DNA of 64,000 nt from Methylocystis sp. H62 (GCF_015709515.1 NZ_JADNQZ010000045.1:1-64000); one strand, 5' to 3'. Numbered from the stretch's first letter, positions 8,701-19,176 are shown. Made by a program: numbers and translations. The notes: a model not told the origin generated them from the sequence alone.

Positions 8701-8992
8701 CTAAACCGCGCTCGGCGCGCGTAGACTCGCAACAGCCGGAAGCGCTGCCCTTAGGCACAACAGCACGTCCGACGAGCCCAACACCACCAAGCAGGAACGC
8801 GTGCTCACTCTGCTCAGTCGAACCGACGGCGCCAGCATCACGAGATAGTGCAGGCGACGAAATGGCAGCAGCACAGTGTGCGCGGCTTCCTGGCAGGCAC
8901 AGTGAAAAAGAAGCTCGGCTTCACCCTGACCTCCGTAAAGGGCAAGGATGGCTCGCGCCGCTACCGGATAGAACCCAAACGCAATCGCTGAC
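8700..8992 (+). pseudogene. DUF3489 protein remnant
   Basis: The C-terminal half reads ATKWQQHSVRGFLAGTVKKK followed by GFTLTSVKGKDGSRRYRIEP, the DUF3489 winged-helix-like signature, ending at 8992. The matching upstream part (KQERVLTLLSRTDGASIT, near 8790-8845) is in another frame, so one frameshift sits near 8845-8850. DUF3489 genes usually stand immediately upstream of DUF2924 and a large serine recombinase, exactly the order seen here. Confidence 0.7.
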
Positions 8993-9007
8993 GCCGGCCC
9001 GCAGGGC

Positions 9008-9493
9008 ATGAACAAAACGGCATTCGACGTCGCCGAAACGCTCGCGCGGGTTTCTGCGCTAAAGATCTTCGAATTGCGCATCGAATGGCGGTGACTACAT
9101 AGAGCGCCGCCGCCGATGCGACTCTCCCGCGATCTGTTGATCCGCGGGATCAGTTACAAGCTGCAGGAGAAGGCCTGTGGCGGCCTCTCCAAAGCCGTCG
9201 CGCGGAAGCTTGAGTCGTTGAGCGCCGATCCGTCTCTTCGTAACAAGAGCAAGCCGGCGCCGCCAATCTCGCTGAAGCCTGGCGTGCGGCTGGTGCGCGA
9301 ATGGCGCGGGCGCACTCACTTGGTGCTGATTTGCGCCGACGGCGTGGAGTGGCGCGGACGGCGCTATACGTCGCTCTCGGCGGTGGCGCGAGAGATCACC
9401 GGCGCGCGATGGTCCGGCCCGCGCTTTTTCGGTTTGAGCAAGGCTGAACGCCGCTTCGTCGAGCGTGCTGAGGATCGGCATGCGGAAGCATGA
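9008..9493 (+). pseudogene. DUF2924 protein with internal stop codon
   Basis: Reading from ATG 9008 gives a full-length DUF2924 protein (about 160 codons): TAFDVAETLARVSALKIFEL, then PMRLSRDLLIRGISYKLQEK, and the conserved LVREWRGRTHLVLICADGVE. An in-frame TGA at 9092-9094 breaks it 28 codons in; the expected residue there is probably Arg (CGA to TGA is one change). Translation could restart at ATG 9116, giving a 125-residue protein without its N-terminus. The family is found beside mobile-element recombinases; its role is not established. The end overlaps the recombinase start by 14 nt. Confidence 0.75.
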
Positions 9494-11227
9494 TCGTCCA
9501 AAATCCAGCACAACATTCCGCTGCGCTATCTACACGCGCAAATCCTCCGACGACGGGCTCGAGCAGGAGGTCAACTCCGCTCGACGCCCAGCGGGAGGCT
9601 TGCGAGGCCTATATCGTAAGCCAGCGCCATACCGGCTGGATCGCGCTTCCCGACATGTATGACGACGGTGGACTATCTGGCGGCACGATGGAGCGCCCTG
9701 CCCTGCAGCGGTTACTGGCAGACATCAGGGCCAGCAAGGTTCAAATCATCGTCGTCTACAAAGTCGATCGCCTCACCCGGTCACTTGCAGGCTTCGCTAA
9801 GATCGTCGATGTGCTCGACACTCATGGCGCGTCCTTCGTATCGGTCACGCAGCAGTTCAACACCACGACGTCCATGGGGCGTCTGACGCTCAACATGCTG
9901 CTCTCCTTCGCACAGTTCGAGCGCGAGATCGCCGGCGAGCGCATCCGTGACAAGATCGCCGCCTCCAAGCGCAAGGGCATGTGGATGGGCGGCAATGTGC
10001 CTCTTGGCTATGATGTCAACGATCGAAAGCTGATCGTCAATGCGATGGAAGCCGAACGCGTCTGCGCGATCTTCCAGCGCTATGCCGAGCTAAAATCTGT
10101 TTCTCTGCTGAAAGTCGAACTCGACCGTTTGGGCGTCGTCAGCAAGCGTCGCGCCGGCGCTGGCGGCTGTCTTGCGGGCGGCAAGCCGTTCTCGCGCGGC
10201 GCGCTGTATCTGCTGCTGCAAAATCGCATCTATCGCGGGGAGATCACCCATCAGGACGTGGCCTACCACGGCCAGCATGACGCGATCATCAATGAAGAGC
10301 TCTGGCGGATCGTGCAAGACAGGCTCGCCACCAATCGACGCGAGCGTCTCCTCGCCGCAGGCGCGGAGGCTCCCAGCCTGTGCTAGCCGGGCTGATCTTC
10401 GACGCGGACGGCGCCCACATGACGCCCACCCATGCGGCGAAAGGCGCAAAGCGATATCGATACTATGTCTCGGCGTCGCTTCTCAACGGCGGCCGCGTTG
10501 CAAACTCATCCGGGATTCGCGTTTCAGCGGGCGACATCGAAGGGCTTGTGCTGGATCGGCTACGACAACTTTTGGCGTCAAGGTCGGAGCTCGGCGCCCT
10601 CGCGCCGCTCGATTTGGATGCAACCGGTTTCGACGCCGCGCTGAACAAGGCGTCCGATCTTTCCCGGCAATGGCTCACCCTGACTCCGATCGACATCGCC
10701 GCCCTGGTCCGCCGCATCGTCGAAAAGGCGCAGGTCAACGTCAACGGCATCGCCCTTCAACTCAACCGCGGCGAACTCGCCAGAGTTCTCGTCGGCAACG
10801 ACAAGACGCCGTGCAAGCTCACCGGTCCGATGCTCTTGTCGATTGACGCCACGCTAAAACGCGCCGGCAAAGGAAAGCGGCTCGTCATCGACAACGAGAA
10901 TGCTCGCCAGATCTATCCGGAGCTGGTCGCCATGATGGGCGAAGCCTTTTCGATCCGGAAGCAGCTGTTCTCCGGCGCCGACGACAGCATCGAGGGGATG
11001 ACGCAACGCCTTGGCGCCGGCAAGGGCCATCTCACCGCGCTGCTTCGATGTCCTATCTCGCCCCCGATATCGTGCGCGCGCTGCTCGAAGGCCGCCAGCC
11101 CATCGAACTGACGCCGACACGGCTCCTAAAGCTGAGTAAGGACCTGCCGCACGACTGGCGCGAACAGCGACGATTTCTCGGATTCGTCGAACGTCCGTCG
11201 CCCGCAGTTGACCGAAACGCTCCATAA
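9480..11227 (+). pseudogene. large serine recombinase, three frameshifts
   Basis: A roughly 580-codon large serine (resolvase/invertase-type) recombinase split into four frames. The N-terminal catalytic part starts at ATG 9480 with CAIYTRKSS, whose Ser is the likely nucleophile; then come YKVDRLTRSLAGFAKIVDVL and the recombinase domain (RGALYLLLQNRIYRGEITH). A zinc-ribbon-like region and a C-terminal tail (SYLAPDIVRALLEGRQPIEL) follow. Frame changes: an extra G near 9580, an extra TG near 10382, and one base missing near 11048. None lies in a homopolymer, which favours genuine decay over sequencing error. It would have integrated and excised the island; it is probably now inactive. Confidence 0.85.
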
Positions 11228-11402
11228 CCCCCGACTGGAAAACGGCCTCCAGAGACCCTGAGGCTTGCGAAGCCCCGAGCGCGGGCATAAAGCGTCTCTG
11301 CGTAACGGCGTCATACTCGTAGAGGGGCTAAGTCGCGGGAAAGCCGGCGTCTTTGGACAGGCTTTCGGAATCCTAGACAATCACTAAATTTAATAGGTTA
11401 CG

Positions 11403-11476
11403 TGGCTGGGGGACCTGGATTCGAACCAAGATTAACGGAGTCAGAGTCCGCTGTTCTACCGTTGAACTATCCCCCA
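11403..11476 (-). tRNA. tRNA-Gln (CTG)
   Basis: The minus strand folds as a tRNA: a 7-bp acceptor stem TGGGGGA/TCCCCCA, anticodon loop with CTG, T-loop GGTTCGAATCC, and an encoded CCA end. The anticodon reads CAG (Gln). It marks the edge between the mobile island and core genes, although large serine recombinases do not necessarily target tRNA genes. Confidence 0.95.
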
Positions 11477-11511
11477 AACGGCGCCGCGCCAAGCGCGCGC
11501 GAACGGCTGGT

Positions 11512-11540
11512 GACTTAGAGAGCGCCGCCGACGGTGTCAA
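11512..11540 (-). promoter_or_regulatory. probable sigma-70 promoter of tRNA-Gln
   Basis: On the minus strand TTGACA (11535-11540) and TAAGTC (11512-11517) are 17 bases apart and lie about 36 bp upstream of the tRNA 5' end. Confidence 0.55.
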
Positions 11541-11722
11541 CCGGACGGCCGCCCGACGCCGCCTCTGGCGCTCCAAATGCCTGCAGGAAACGCCCTTGCG
11601 GGCGGCGCGCCGATCCTGCATGAAAGAAATTTACGCCAGCCTTCTGGCGTTACGATGATCGCCGCTCCGCTTCCGTCGATGCGGCGCAGGGCGGGACGGA
11701 GCGGCTTCGCGGAAGGGATCGA

Positions 11723-12817
11723 GTGAGGGAAACCGGTCTACCGTCTACGGCGTCGGCGTCGGCGCAGGCCGCGCCCGAGCTTCACATCAACTCCGGCGTC
11801 GCTTCTGGCGCGCTCGACGCGCGCCACACCTATGCTGCGCTCGACCTCGGCACCAACAACTGCCGGCTGCTGATCGCCCGGCCCGAGCACAGGCCGCGCC
11901 GGCGCAACAATGATTTTTTGCGCATTATCGACGCCTTTTCGCGCATCGTGCGGCTGGGGGAAGGCCTCGGCAAGGCTGGCCGGATCAGCGAGGAAGCGAT
12001 CGAACGCACCATCGCGGCGCTCGAAATCTGCCGCGAAAAAATGGATGCGCGCGGCGTCACCCGCGCCCGGCTCGTCGCGACCCAGGCGTGCCGCAGCGCG
12101 GCGAACGGCGATGAATTTGTCGAGCGCGTTCGCGAACGCACCGGGCTGCAGCTCGAGATCATTGACCGCGAAACCGAAGCGCGCTTCGCCGCCCGCGGCT
12201 GCGGATCGCTCGCCGATCCGGCCGCCGAAAGCGTGCTGCTGTTCGACATCGGCGGCGGGTCCACAGAGCTCGTTTGGCTGACGCGCGAACGGCGCAGCGA
12301 AAATGGCGCTTACGCTTTTCGCGCCTGGACGTCGCTCGAACTTGGGGTCGTGACGCTCGCGGAGCATTTCGGCGGCCGCTGCGTCTCAGCCGAGACGTTC
12401 GCGGCCATGGCGCAGCAGGTGCGCGAAACTCTCGCCCCCTTTGCGCGGCGCATGGCCTCGGAGCGCCGCTGTCCGCGCTTCCATCTTTTGGGCACGTCGG
12501 GAACCGTCACCACCCTGGCCGGCGTCCATCTGGGACTCGAGCGCTACGACCGCTGGCGCGTCGACGGCTTGTGGATGAGCGACGATGACGCAACCCGGGC
12601 CATCCTGCGGCTGCGTGACATGGATTTCGATGAGCGCGTCGCCAACGGCTGCATCGGACCGCAACGCGCCGATCTCGTCCTTGCCGGCTGCGCGATTTTC
12701 GAGGCGATTCGCGAGCTTTTTCCGGCGCAGCGGACGCGCATCGCCGACCGGGGGTTGCGGGAAGGCATGCTGCTGGAGCTAATGGAGGCCGACGGCGCGC
12801 TGATGCGGCGCGTCTAG
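11723..12817 (+). CDS. Ppx/GppA-family phosphatase
   Basis: An ASKHA-fold phosphatase of 364 residues acting on polyphosphate and/or pppGpp. The phosphate-binding loops are clear: AALDLGTNNCRLLI near residues 38-51 and LLFDIGGGSTELVW near 173-186, with GTSGTVTTLAG further on. It lacks the extra C-terminal HD-type domain of long Ppx enzymes, so it is the short GppA/Ppx2-like form common in alphaproteobacteria. The GTG start at 11723 is preceded by ggaaggga. The rlmE (ftsJ) gene that often follows this gene in Rhizobiales is not here. A link to the stringent response (Rsh at 48-50 kb) is possible but not shown. Confidence 0.85.
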   Translation: MRETGLPSTASASAQAAPELHINSGVASGALDARHTYAALDLGTNNCRLLIARPEHRPRRRNNDFLRIIDAFSRIVRLGEGLGKAGRISEEAIERTIAALEICREKMDARGVTRARLVATQACRSAANGDEFVERVRERTGLQLEIIDRETEARFAARGCGSLADPAAESVLLFDIGGGSTELVWLTRERRSENGAYAFRAWTSLELGVVTLAEHFGGRCVSAETFAAMAQQVRETLAPFARRMASERRCPRFHLLGTSGTVTTLAGVHLGLERYDRWRVDGLWMSDDDATRAILRLRDMDFDERVANGCIGPQRADLVLAGCAIFEAIRELFPAQRTRIADRGLREGMLLELMEADGALMRRV

Positions 12818-12937
12818 CGGCTGGACAGCGGGCGCGGGCCGGCGCAAGCGTCCGCGCCAAATTTCGAATGCTGGGGAGCGGATGACAGACGCAGTCAATG
12901 GAGCGCGCCGACATACGCCGCGCCGCGAGACGGGACG

Positions 12938-13447
12938 ATGAGCGGACGCGGATTGTATCGGCCCTGCGTCGGCGTCTTGTTGCTCAATGCGCAAGGCCTC
13001 GCCTTTATCGGGCGGCGGCGCGCCAAAGGCGCCCACGACCAGACCCGCCCGCCCTATCTCTGGCAGATGCCTCAGGGGGGCATCGACGAGGGCGAGACGC
13101 CCTATGAGGCGGCGCTGCGCGAGCTTCACGAAGAGACCAATGTGTCGAGCGTCGCCCTTCTCGGCGAGGCCCCAGACTGGCTTTGCTACGATCTGCCCAG
13201 AAACAACAACAACCGCTGGAGCGGCAAATATGTCGGCCAAATTCAGCGCTGGTTCGCGCTGCGCTTCACCGGCGACGAAAGCGAGATCGATATTCATGCG
13301 CCGGGCCACGGCGCGCATAAGCCCGAATTCGACGCCTGGCGCTGGGAGACGCTTTCGGCGCTGCCGGAACTCATCGTGCCGTTCAAGCGGATCGTCTATG
13401 AGCAGGTGGTGAAGGAATTCGCGCCCCTCGTCGCGGCGCGGGCCTAG
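12938..13447 (+). CDS. rppH: RNA pyrophosphohydrolase (Nudix)
   Basis: A 169-residue Nudix hydrolase that removes pyrophosphate from the 5' end of primary transcripts to trigger RNase E decay, or hydrolyses dinucleoside polyphosphates. The complete Nudix box GX5EX7REUXEEXGU-type segment spans residues 47-69 ([20 protein letters not shown], then TN). The [10 protein letters not shown] entry and the long [13 protein letters not shown] segment are typical of the RppH/IalA subfamily. Length matches the family. It stands alone on the + strand between the phosphatase gene and the convergent rsmB. Confidence 0.9.
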   Translation: MSGRGLYRPCVGVLLLNAQGLAFIGRRRAKGAHDQTRPPYLWQMPQGGIDEGETPYEAALRELHEETNVSSVALLGEAPDWLCYDLPRNNNNRWSGKYVGQIQRWFALRFTGDESEIDIHAPGHGAHKPEFDAWRWETLSALPELIVPFKRIVYEQVVKEFAPLVAARA

Positions 13448-13494
13448 AGCAGGCTCCGAAAAAGTTGACAGACTTTTTGGATGAGAACCTGCTC
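13447..13494. repeat. intergenic inverted repeat between convergent genes
   Basis: Nested inverted repeats: gagcagg (13447-13453) pairs with cctgctc (13488-13494), and aaaaagt (13459-13465) pairs with acttttt (13472-13478). The element lies exactly between the stop of rppH and the convergent rsmB and could terminate in both directions. The following bases to 13555 hold only further AT-richer intergenic sequence. Confidence 0.65.
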
Positions 13495-13555
13495 CAACAA
13501 TTTGATTTTGAGCGATTTCTTATCGATCACGCAATTCCATGCGATCGGGAAGCGC

Positions 13556-15007
13556 CTAGGCTGACCGCAGGAGCCGCGCGGCGAAGAATCCGTCGATGCC
13601 GGCAAGGCGCGGATCTTCGTTCGGCCAGTAATGCGGCAAGGTCCGCAGATCGCCGTCCCGGTTGATGAACGCCTCCGGGACGCCCTCGCCAGGATCGATC
13701 GGCATGCGGCGAAAATCCGGATTGCGGCGCAAAAACGCGGCGATCTGCTGTTCGCCTTCCTCAGGCTCCAGCGAGCAGGAGCAATAGACGATGCGCCCCC
13801 CTGCCCGCGTCAGCAGCGCCGCACGGTTGAGCAGCTTTGTTTGCAGACTCGCGAGCGTTTCGATGTCGCCCGGCTTCTTGGTCCAGGGCACGTCGGGATG
13901 GCGTCGGATCGTTCCCGTCGCCGAACAGGGCGCATCAATCAAAATCGCGTCGAAAGGCTGCGCCTGATAGGCGGCGGCGTCGCCGACCGCAACTTCCGCG
14001 TGCAGCTGTAGCCGAGCGAGATTGGCGGCGAGCAGCTTCAGGCGCTCCGCCGAACGGTCCAAAGCGACCACCTGCGCACGGGCAAGCGCCATCTGCGCCG
14101 TCTTGCCGCCGGGCGCGGCGCACATGTCGAGCACGCGCTCATCCGGCCGCGGCGCCAGCAGGCGGGCCGGCAGAGCGGCGGCCGCGTCCTGCACCCACCA
14201 TTCGCCGTCCTCATAGCCCGGCAGCTCGCTGATCGGCGCGTGGGTGCGCAGCCGCACCGAGCCTGTCGGCAGCACGACGCCGTCGAGCCGCTCCGCCCAG
14301 CCAGCCGGGTCGTCCTTGACGGAAACGTCGAGGGGCGGCTCGAGCATGTGCATGGCCGCGATGGCGCGCGCGGTGTCTTCGCCATAGTGCTTGCGCCAGC
14401 GCTGCGCCAGCCATGGCGGCGCATCGTGCTCGCCGCTTGCGGCGACGTCCAGGAACTCCTCCCGTCGTCGCGCGAGATTGCGCAGCACGCCGTTGACGAG
14501 CCCGCTAAAGCCGGCGGTTTTCGGTTCAAGGCGCGCCGCGCGCACCGCGAGATCGACGGCGGCGTGATCGGCGGCGTCGAGAAACAGGATTTGCGCGGCG
14601 GCGGCGATCAGCGAGAACTCAAGCCGAGCGGCCTGACGCGGCAACCCCTTTTCGAGGAGTTCGGCGAGAACGTAGCGGATGAGGCCGAGCCGGCGCACCG
14701 CGACCGTGACGATCGAGCGCGTGAGCGACACATCGCGGGCGTCGAGCCCCGAGAGGCGCGAAGGAACCGCGTTCGCGGCGAAACACTCATCGAGACGATG
14801 GCCGCCCTGCACGATGTCGCCGATGATGCTGGCGGCGGCGAGGCGCGCCGGCAACCCGGGAATCTTCGCGGCTTCGGCCTCCCGCACCGCTTCGGCGGGC
14901 ACGAAGCCTTGCCGGGACCCTTGACGCGCCGATTTGGTCCGGGCGGAAATTGATCTACTGTCGCTGTTCGCCAAACGGCTTCTCCCTCCGCGACCGAACC
15001 GAATCAT
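13556..15007 (-). CDS. rsmB: RsmB-type 16S rRNA (cytosine-C5) methyltransferase
   Basis: About 483 residues: an N-terminal NusB-like RNA-binding domain (roughly residues 45-180) and a C-terminal Rossmann methyltransferase. Motifs seen are the AdoMet loop DMCAAPGGKTAQ, motif IV DAPCSATGTIRRHPDV and motif VI YCSCSLEPEEGE; the two Cys in the PC and SCS motifs are the release and catalytic cysteines. It would make m5C967-type modifications on 16S rRNA. The frame is open from an ATG at 15043, but ATG 15007 is preferred as closer to the usual start. It diverges from the SDHAF4-like gene. Confidence 0.85.
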   Translation of the reverse strand: MIRFGRGGRSRLANSDSRSISARTKSARQGSRQGFVPAEAVREAEAAKIPGLPARLAAASIIGDIVQGGHRLDECFAANAVPSRLSGLDARDVSLTRSIVTVAVRRLGLIRYVLAELLEKGLPRQAARLEFSLIAAAAQILFLDAADHAAVDLAVRAARLEPKTAGFSGLVNGVLRNLARRREEFLDVAASGEHDAPPWLAQRWRKHYGEDTARAIAAMHMLEPPLDVSVKDDPAGWAERLDGVVLPTGSVRLRTHAPISELPGYEDGEWWVQDAAAALPARLLAPRPDERVLDMCAAPGGKTAQMALARAQVVALDRSAERLKLLAANLARLQLHAEVAVGDAAAYQAQPFDAILIDAPCSATGTIRRHPDVPWTKKPGDIETLASLQTKLLNRAALLTRAGGRIVYCSCSLEPEEGEQQIAAFLRRNPDFRRMPIDPGEGVPEAFINRDGDLRTLPHYWPNEDPRLAGIDGFFAARLLRSA

Positions 15008-15054
15008 AGCACAATAGCGCGGCGGCGGGCGATGAATGCACACAGGAACGGACC

Positions 15055-15261
15055 GTGTCGAAGGCAGAAGACACAGCGAATTCGACAGAGCGGCGCGCGC
15101 AGCCGCCGCCCGCCGCGCAGCGCGCGTTGGCCGAAGCGCAGGCGCGTCGCCGCGAGGCCGCGCAAGCTCCGGCCCCGCCGCAAGAAGTTGGCGGCCGCGG
15201 CGGACCCGACCCGGCGCGTTACGGCGACTGGGAAGTCAAAGGAATTGCTAGCGATTTTTGA
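15055..15261 (+). CDS. DUF1674 / SDHAF4-like succinate dehydrogenase assembly protein
   Basis: A 68-residue protein whose C-terminus, GPDPARYGDWEVKGIASDF, is the DUF1674 signature. The mitochondrial member, SDHAF4, binds the flavinylated SdhA subunit before complex II assembly. The N-terminal 40 residues are Ala/Gln/Arg-rich and probably disordered. GTG 15055 is the only plausible start. It is encoded divergently from rsmB, an arrangement common in alphaproteobacteria. Confidence 0.8.
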   Translation: MSKAEDTANSTERRAQPPPAAQRALAEAQARRREAAQAPAPPQEVGGRGGPDPARYGDWEVKGIASDF

Positions 15262-15300
15262 TCAGCTGCGCGCGAGCGCGTTTCTGGAGAGCGTCCCGAT

Positions 15301-16110
15301 ATGAAAAAACGAACGGCGTTAGGCGGTCTGTTGCTGTGTCTGACGTTCTCCGCCGCCCGACTCGAACCAGCGCAAGCTCAGAGCCTCGATCTCGCGTCGA
15401 GCAAGGTCGTCGACCTCAGTCACGCCTTCAACGCCGAAACCGTCTATTGGCCGACCTCGCCGTCGGGTTTCGAGCTCAGAGTGCTGCATAAGGGGCCGAC
15501 CAAGGCAGGCTTCTTCTATTTCGCCAACGCCTTTTGTTCGCCCGAGCATGGGGGCACCCATCTCGACGCGCCGATGCATTTCGCCGAGGGCCGCTGGACC
15601 AACGCCGAGATCCCCGTCGAGCGCTTCGTCGGCCCGGCGATCGTCATTGACGTCGCCGCCAAGGCCGAGGCGAACCCGGATTATGTGCTAACTGTCGAGG
15701 AGATCGCCGCCTGGGAGGCGGCGCATGGCCGCATTCCCGACAAGGCGATCGTGCTGCTGCACACCGGATGGAGCGCACGCTGGCCTGACAAGAAGGCCTA
15801 TCTGGGCGACGACACGCCGGGCGACGCGACCCACCTCCATTTTCCGTCTTTTGGCCCGGAGGCGGCGGCCTGGCTCGCAAAAGAGCGCCGCCCGAACCTC
15901 ATCGGCGTCGACACGGCGAGCGTCGACAACGGTCCGTCGCAGGATTTTATGGTGCACCGGATCATCGGCGCCGCCAACATCGGCGGGCTTGAGAACCTTA
16001 CCAGCCTCGATCAGCTGCCGCCGACCGGCGCGGTCGTCATCGCCCTGCCGATGAAGATCGAAAAAGGCTCAGGCGGCCCCGCCCGCATCATCGCGCTCGT
16101 CCCGCGGTAA
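15301..16110 (+). CDS. secreted cyclase-family hydrolase (kynurenine-formamidase-like)
   Basis: A 269-residue member of the cyclase family (PF04199 type). A signal peptide (MKKRTALGGLLLCLTFSAAR, then a processing region near AQAQS) suggests export. The metal-binding motif HGGTHLDAPMHF lies near residues 84-95, with VDLSHAFNAETVYWP near residues 36-50 and GVDTASVDNGPS near residue 201. Family members hydrolyse N-formylkynurenine or cyclic amides; the true substrate cannot be told from sequence. It may be in one unit with the preceding SDHAF4-like gene (39-nt gap). Confidence 0.8.
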   Translation: MKKRTALGGLLLCLTFSAARLEPAQAQSLDLASSKVVDLSHAFNAETVYWPTSPSGFELRVLHKGPTKAGFFYFANAFCSPEHGGTHLDAPMHFAEGRWTNAEIPVERFVGPAIVIDVAAKAEANPDYVLTVEEIAAWEAAHGRIPDKAIVLLHTGWSARWPDKKAYLGDDTPGDATHLHFPSFGPEAAAWLAKERRPNLIGVDTASVDNGPSQDFMVHRIIGAANIGGLENLTSLDQLPPTGAVVIALPMKIEKGSGGPARIIALVPR

Positions 16111-16116
16111 ACGCGG

Positions 16117-16914
16117 TTACCCGACGCCCTTGGCGCGCAGGAAGGCCAGCGTCCTTTCCCAGGCGTCGCTGGCGGCGTCCGGCCGATAGCTGTCACGATA
16201 ATCGGCGAAGAACGCGTGCGGCGCATCGGCATAGACGATGATCTCGGCAGGCGCCTGCGCCGTCTTCAGTCGCTCTCGCATGGTCTCGATGAGTTCGGCG
16301 GGAATGCTCGGATCGGCGCCGCCGTACAGGCCCAGCGTCGGCGTTTTCAGCTCCCCGGCGATGTCGATCGGCCAGCGCGGCTGCGCCGGCGTATGCGGCC
16401 CATCCAGCCGCCCATACCAGGGAATGCAGGCGAGGAGCCGGGGATGATGCGCCCCATAGAGCCAGGCGATGCGCCCGCCCCAGCAAAACCCGGTGATCGC
16501 CGCGCGTTTGGCGTCGCCGCCTTTCGTCGCGGCGTATGCGAGCGCCTGATCGAATATCTCCATCGTCTCGGCGTCGGGAACCTTGGCGACGATGGCGCGA
16601 ATCGCCTCTATGTCTGGCGCGTCTTGCGGATCGCCGTAGCGAATGAGGAAGTCGGGCGCGATGGCGAGAAATCCGAGCTTCGCGAACCGCCGCGCAATGT
16701 CGCGGATATGTTCGTGCAGACCAAAGATTTCCTGCGCCACGAGAATGATCGGGAAATTGGCCCCCAACAGTGGCCGGGCGAGATAGGCCGGCGCGCCGCC
16801 CGGCAGCGTCGTCATGCCGGCCTCAAGCCCCTCCGCGTCCGTGGCGATGGCGCTGGGCGCGGGCGCGCCCGCCGCTTGGGCGAAGCGGGCGGGGTCGTCT
16901 GAGGGCGAGGTCAC
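16117..16914 (-). CDS. dienelactone hydrolase family protein
   Basis: A 265-residue alpha/beta hydrolase of the dienelactone-hydrolase (carboxymethylenebutenolidase) family. The nucleophile Cys is in GFCWGGR near residue 140, the acidic residue in LYGGADPSIP near 200, the His in DAPHAFFADYR near 235, and the family Glu in AQEIFGLHEH near 61. No signal peptide. It converges on the cyclase-family gene with only 6 bases between stops. The substrate is unknown; in methylotrophs such genes are common without a ring-cleavage pathway. Confidence 0.85.
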   Translation of the reverse strand: MTSPSDDPARFAQAAGAPAPSAIATDAEGLEAGMTTLPGGAPAYLARPLLGANFPIILVAQEIFGLHEHIRDIARRFAKLGFLAIAPDFLIRYGDPQDAPDIEAIRAIVAKVPDAETMEIFDQALAYAATKGGDAKRAAITGFCWGGRIAWLYGAHHPRLLACIPWYGRLDGPHTPAQPRWPIDIAGELKTPTLGLYGGADPSIPAELIETMRERLKTAQAPAEIIVYADAPHAFFADYRDSYRPDAASDAWERTLAFLRAKGVG

Positions 16915-17241
16915 GAGGCCTCCTACGAAGCTGACGTCGAGGATTAGCTATGAAGAGGACGGGCTGTGTCCAGCCGGCCGAGCACGACCACGTCGGCTCT
17001 ATGTTAAAGTTCTGAGCGCCGCGAACGCTATCCCGAAGGCGTCAAAAGTCTGATGCGCCAATATTGCGCCGCAACCGCGGCTTCTCTTTGTGGGCGAAAC
17101 CGCGTATATCGCCGCACCGCATCGGCGGACCCACGCCGAAGGAGAGGAAGCCTTGGTCGCCCTCGTTCTCGCCCCGGGCGAGCGCCCTCTTCCGAGAATG
17201 TCGACAAAAGGCGCCGCGGCTCCTATCAAAGGAAAGCTCCC

Positions 17242-19176
17242 ATGATGCAGCGATCCGACGCCGGTCCCGCCTCCGGCGGCGATGGGACGCACGCTCATGC
17301 GCAACTCGGAGACGAGCGCGCCAAGGGCGGGCTCGCCGGCCTCATCATCGGATCGATCGGCGTCGTTTATGGCGACATCGGCACGAGCCCGCTGTACGCC
17401 CTGCGCGAGTCGCTCGCCCATCAGGTGGAGCATGACGCGCTGACGGAGGAGTCCGTCATCGGCGCCATCTCGCTGCTTATTTTCGCACTGATTTTCACGG
17501 TGACGATCAAATACGTCATCTTCGTCATGCGCGCCGACAACCGCGGCGAAGGCGGCATCCTTTCGCTGATGGCCTTGGCCCAGACCGCCATGGGACGTCG
17601 CACGAAAGTCGCTTTCATGCTCGGCGTCGGCGGCGCGGCGCTCTTCGCCGGCGAGGCGATCATCACGCCGGCGATTTCGGTGATGTCGGCGATTGAAGGC
17701 CTGGAGCTTGTCACTCACCGCTTCAGCGAATTCGTTCTGCCGATCACCATCTTCATTCTCGTCACGCTATTCTGGGTGCAAAGTCACGGAACGGCGCGGG
17801 TGGCGGCTTTTTTCGGGCCGATCATGATCGTCTTTTTCCTGACCATTGGCGTGTTGGGCGCGATGCATATTCCCGAAGCGCCGCAGGTGCTGCGCAGTTT
17901 CGATCCGCGGCAAGGCATCGCCTTTCTCGTGACCCACGGCTGGCTCGGCTTCGCCGTCCTCGGCTCGGTTTTCCTCGCGGTCACCGGCGTCGAGGCGCTT
18001 TACGCCGACATGGGTCATTTCGGTCGCGGGCCGATCCGTATAGCCTGGCTCGGATTCGTGTTGCCGGCGCTGCTGCTCAACTATCTTGGTCAGGGCGCGC
18101 TCGTGTTGTCGCGCCCCGAAGCGGTCGGCAACCCATTCTTCCTGCTCGCGCCGGACTGGGGGCTTTTGCCGCTTGTCGTCCTTTCGACGATGGCGACGAC
18201 AATCGCCGCGCAAGCGGTGATCACCGGAGCGTTCTCGCTGGCGCGGCAAGCGATTCAGCTTGGCCTCATTCCCCGGCTGGAGGTGACGCATACCTCGGCG
18301 TCGCAGGAGGGCCAGATCTATATCGGCCGCATCAACCGGCTGCTGCTCATTGGCGTGCTGCTGCTCGTCATCGCGTTCAAGAGCTCGTCGGCGCTTGCCT
18401 CCGCCTATGGCATCGCGGTCACCGGCACCATGGTGCTTTCGACGTCGCTGCTGTTCATCGTCGCCTGGCGCAAATGGGGCTGGCCGCTGTTCGCGGCGAT
18501 CCTCTTCGCCGCCTCTTTCCTGGTCGTCGAATTTGCTTTTCTCACCGCCAATCTGATGAAGGTCAAAGATGGCGGCTGGGTGCCGCTCGCGCTCGGCGGC
18601 TGCGTCATGATCATCATGTGGACCTGGACGCGCGGCACGCGTCTTCTCGCCGAGAAAACCCATCGCGACTCCATCCCAATGATGGAGCTCATCGCGATGC
18701 TGCAGAAGTCGAAGCCGACGCGCGTGCCCGGCACGGCGGTCTTTCTGACGAGCGATCCGGCTGTCGCGCCGACCGCGCTGATGCACAATCTCAAGCACAA
18801 CAAGGTTCTGCACGAGCGCGTGCTGGTGATCTGCGTGAAAACGGAGGACCGGCCGCGCGTTGCGCCGGGCAAGCGCTTTGAAATTGATAAGCTCAGCGAC
18901 GATTTCTACCGCGCGACGCTCCACTACGGCTTCATGGAGAGTCCTCGCGTTCCGGCCGCGCTCGCCGCCATGCGCAAGGCCGGGTTCAAATACGACATCA
19001 TGACCACGAGCTTCTTCCTGGGGCGGCGTTCGATCAAGGAAAGCCCCTCCTCCGAAATGCCCGTCTGGCAGGACAAGCTCTATGTCGCGCTCACCCGCCA
19101 GGCCGCCAACGCCACGGACTTCTTCTCGATCCCCTCCGACCGCGTCGTGGAATTGGGCGCGCAAGTGACGATTTAG
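17242..19176 (+). CDS. kup: Kup potassium uptake transporter
   Basis: A 644-residue KUP/HAK/KT-type K+ symporter of the inner membrane. The diagnostic N-terminal [20 protein letters not shown] is near residues 38-57, followed by about 12 transmembrane segments (for example [20 protein letters not shown] and [20 protein letters not shown]) and a soluble C-terminal domain from about residue 470. Although the frame is open from 17053, the ATG at 17242 has a good AGGAAAG ribosome-binding site and gives the usual N-terminus. No riboswitch-like leader was recognised in 16915-17241. Confidence 0.92.
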   Translation: MMQRSDAGPASGGDGTHAHAQLGDERAKGGLAGLIIGSIGVVYGDIGTSPLYALRESLAHQVEHDALTEESVIGAISLLIFALIFTVTIKYVIFVMRADNRGEGGILSLMALAQTAMGRRTKVAFMLGVGGAALFAGEAIITPAISVMSAIEGLELVTHRFSEFVLPITIFILVTLFWVQSHGTARVAAFFGPIMIVFFLTIGVLGAMHIPEAPQVLRSFDPRQGIAFLVTHGWLGFAVLGSVFLAVTGVEALYADMGHFGRGPIRIAWLGFVLPALLLNYLGQGALVLSRPEAVGNPFFLLAPDWGLLPLVVLSTMATTIAAQAVITGAFSLARQAIQLGLIPRLEVTHTSASQEGQIYIGRINRLLLIGVLLLVIAFKSSSALASAYGIAVTGTMVLSTSLLFIVAWRKWGWPLFAAILFAASFLVVEFAFLTANLMKVKDGGWVPLALGGCVMIIMWTWTRGTRLLAEKTHRDSIPMMELIAMLQKSKPTRVPGTAVFLTSDPAVAPTALMHNLKHNKVLHERVLVICVKTEDRPRVAPGKRFEIDKLSDDFYRATLHYGFMESPRVPAALAAMRKAGFKYDIMTTSFFLGRRSIKESPSSEMPVWQDKLYVALTRQAANATDFFSIPSDRVVELGAQVTI

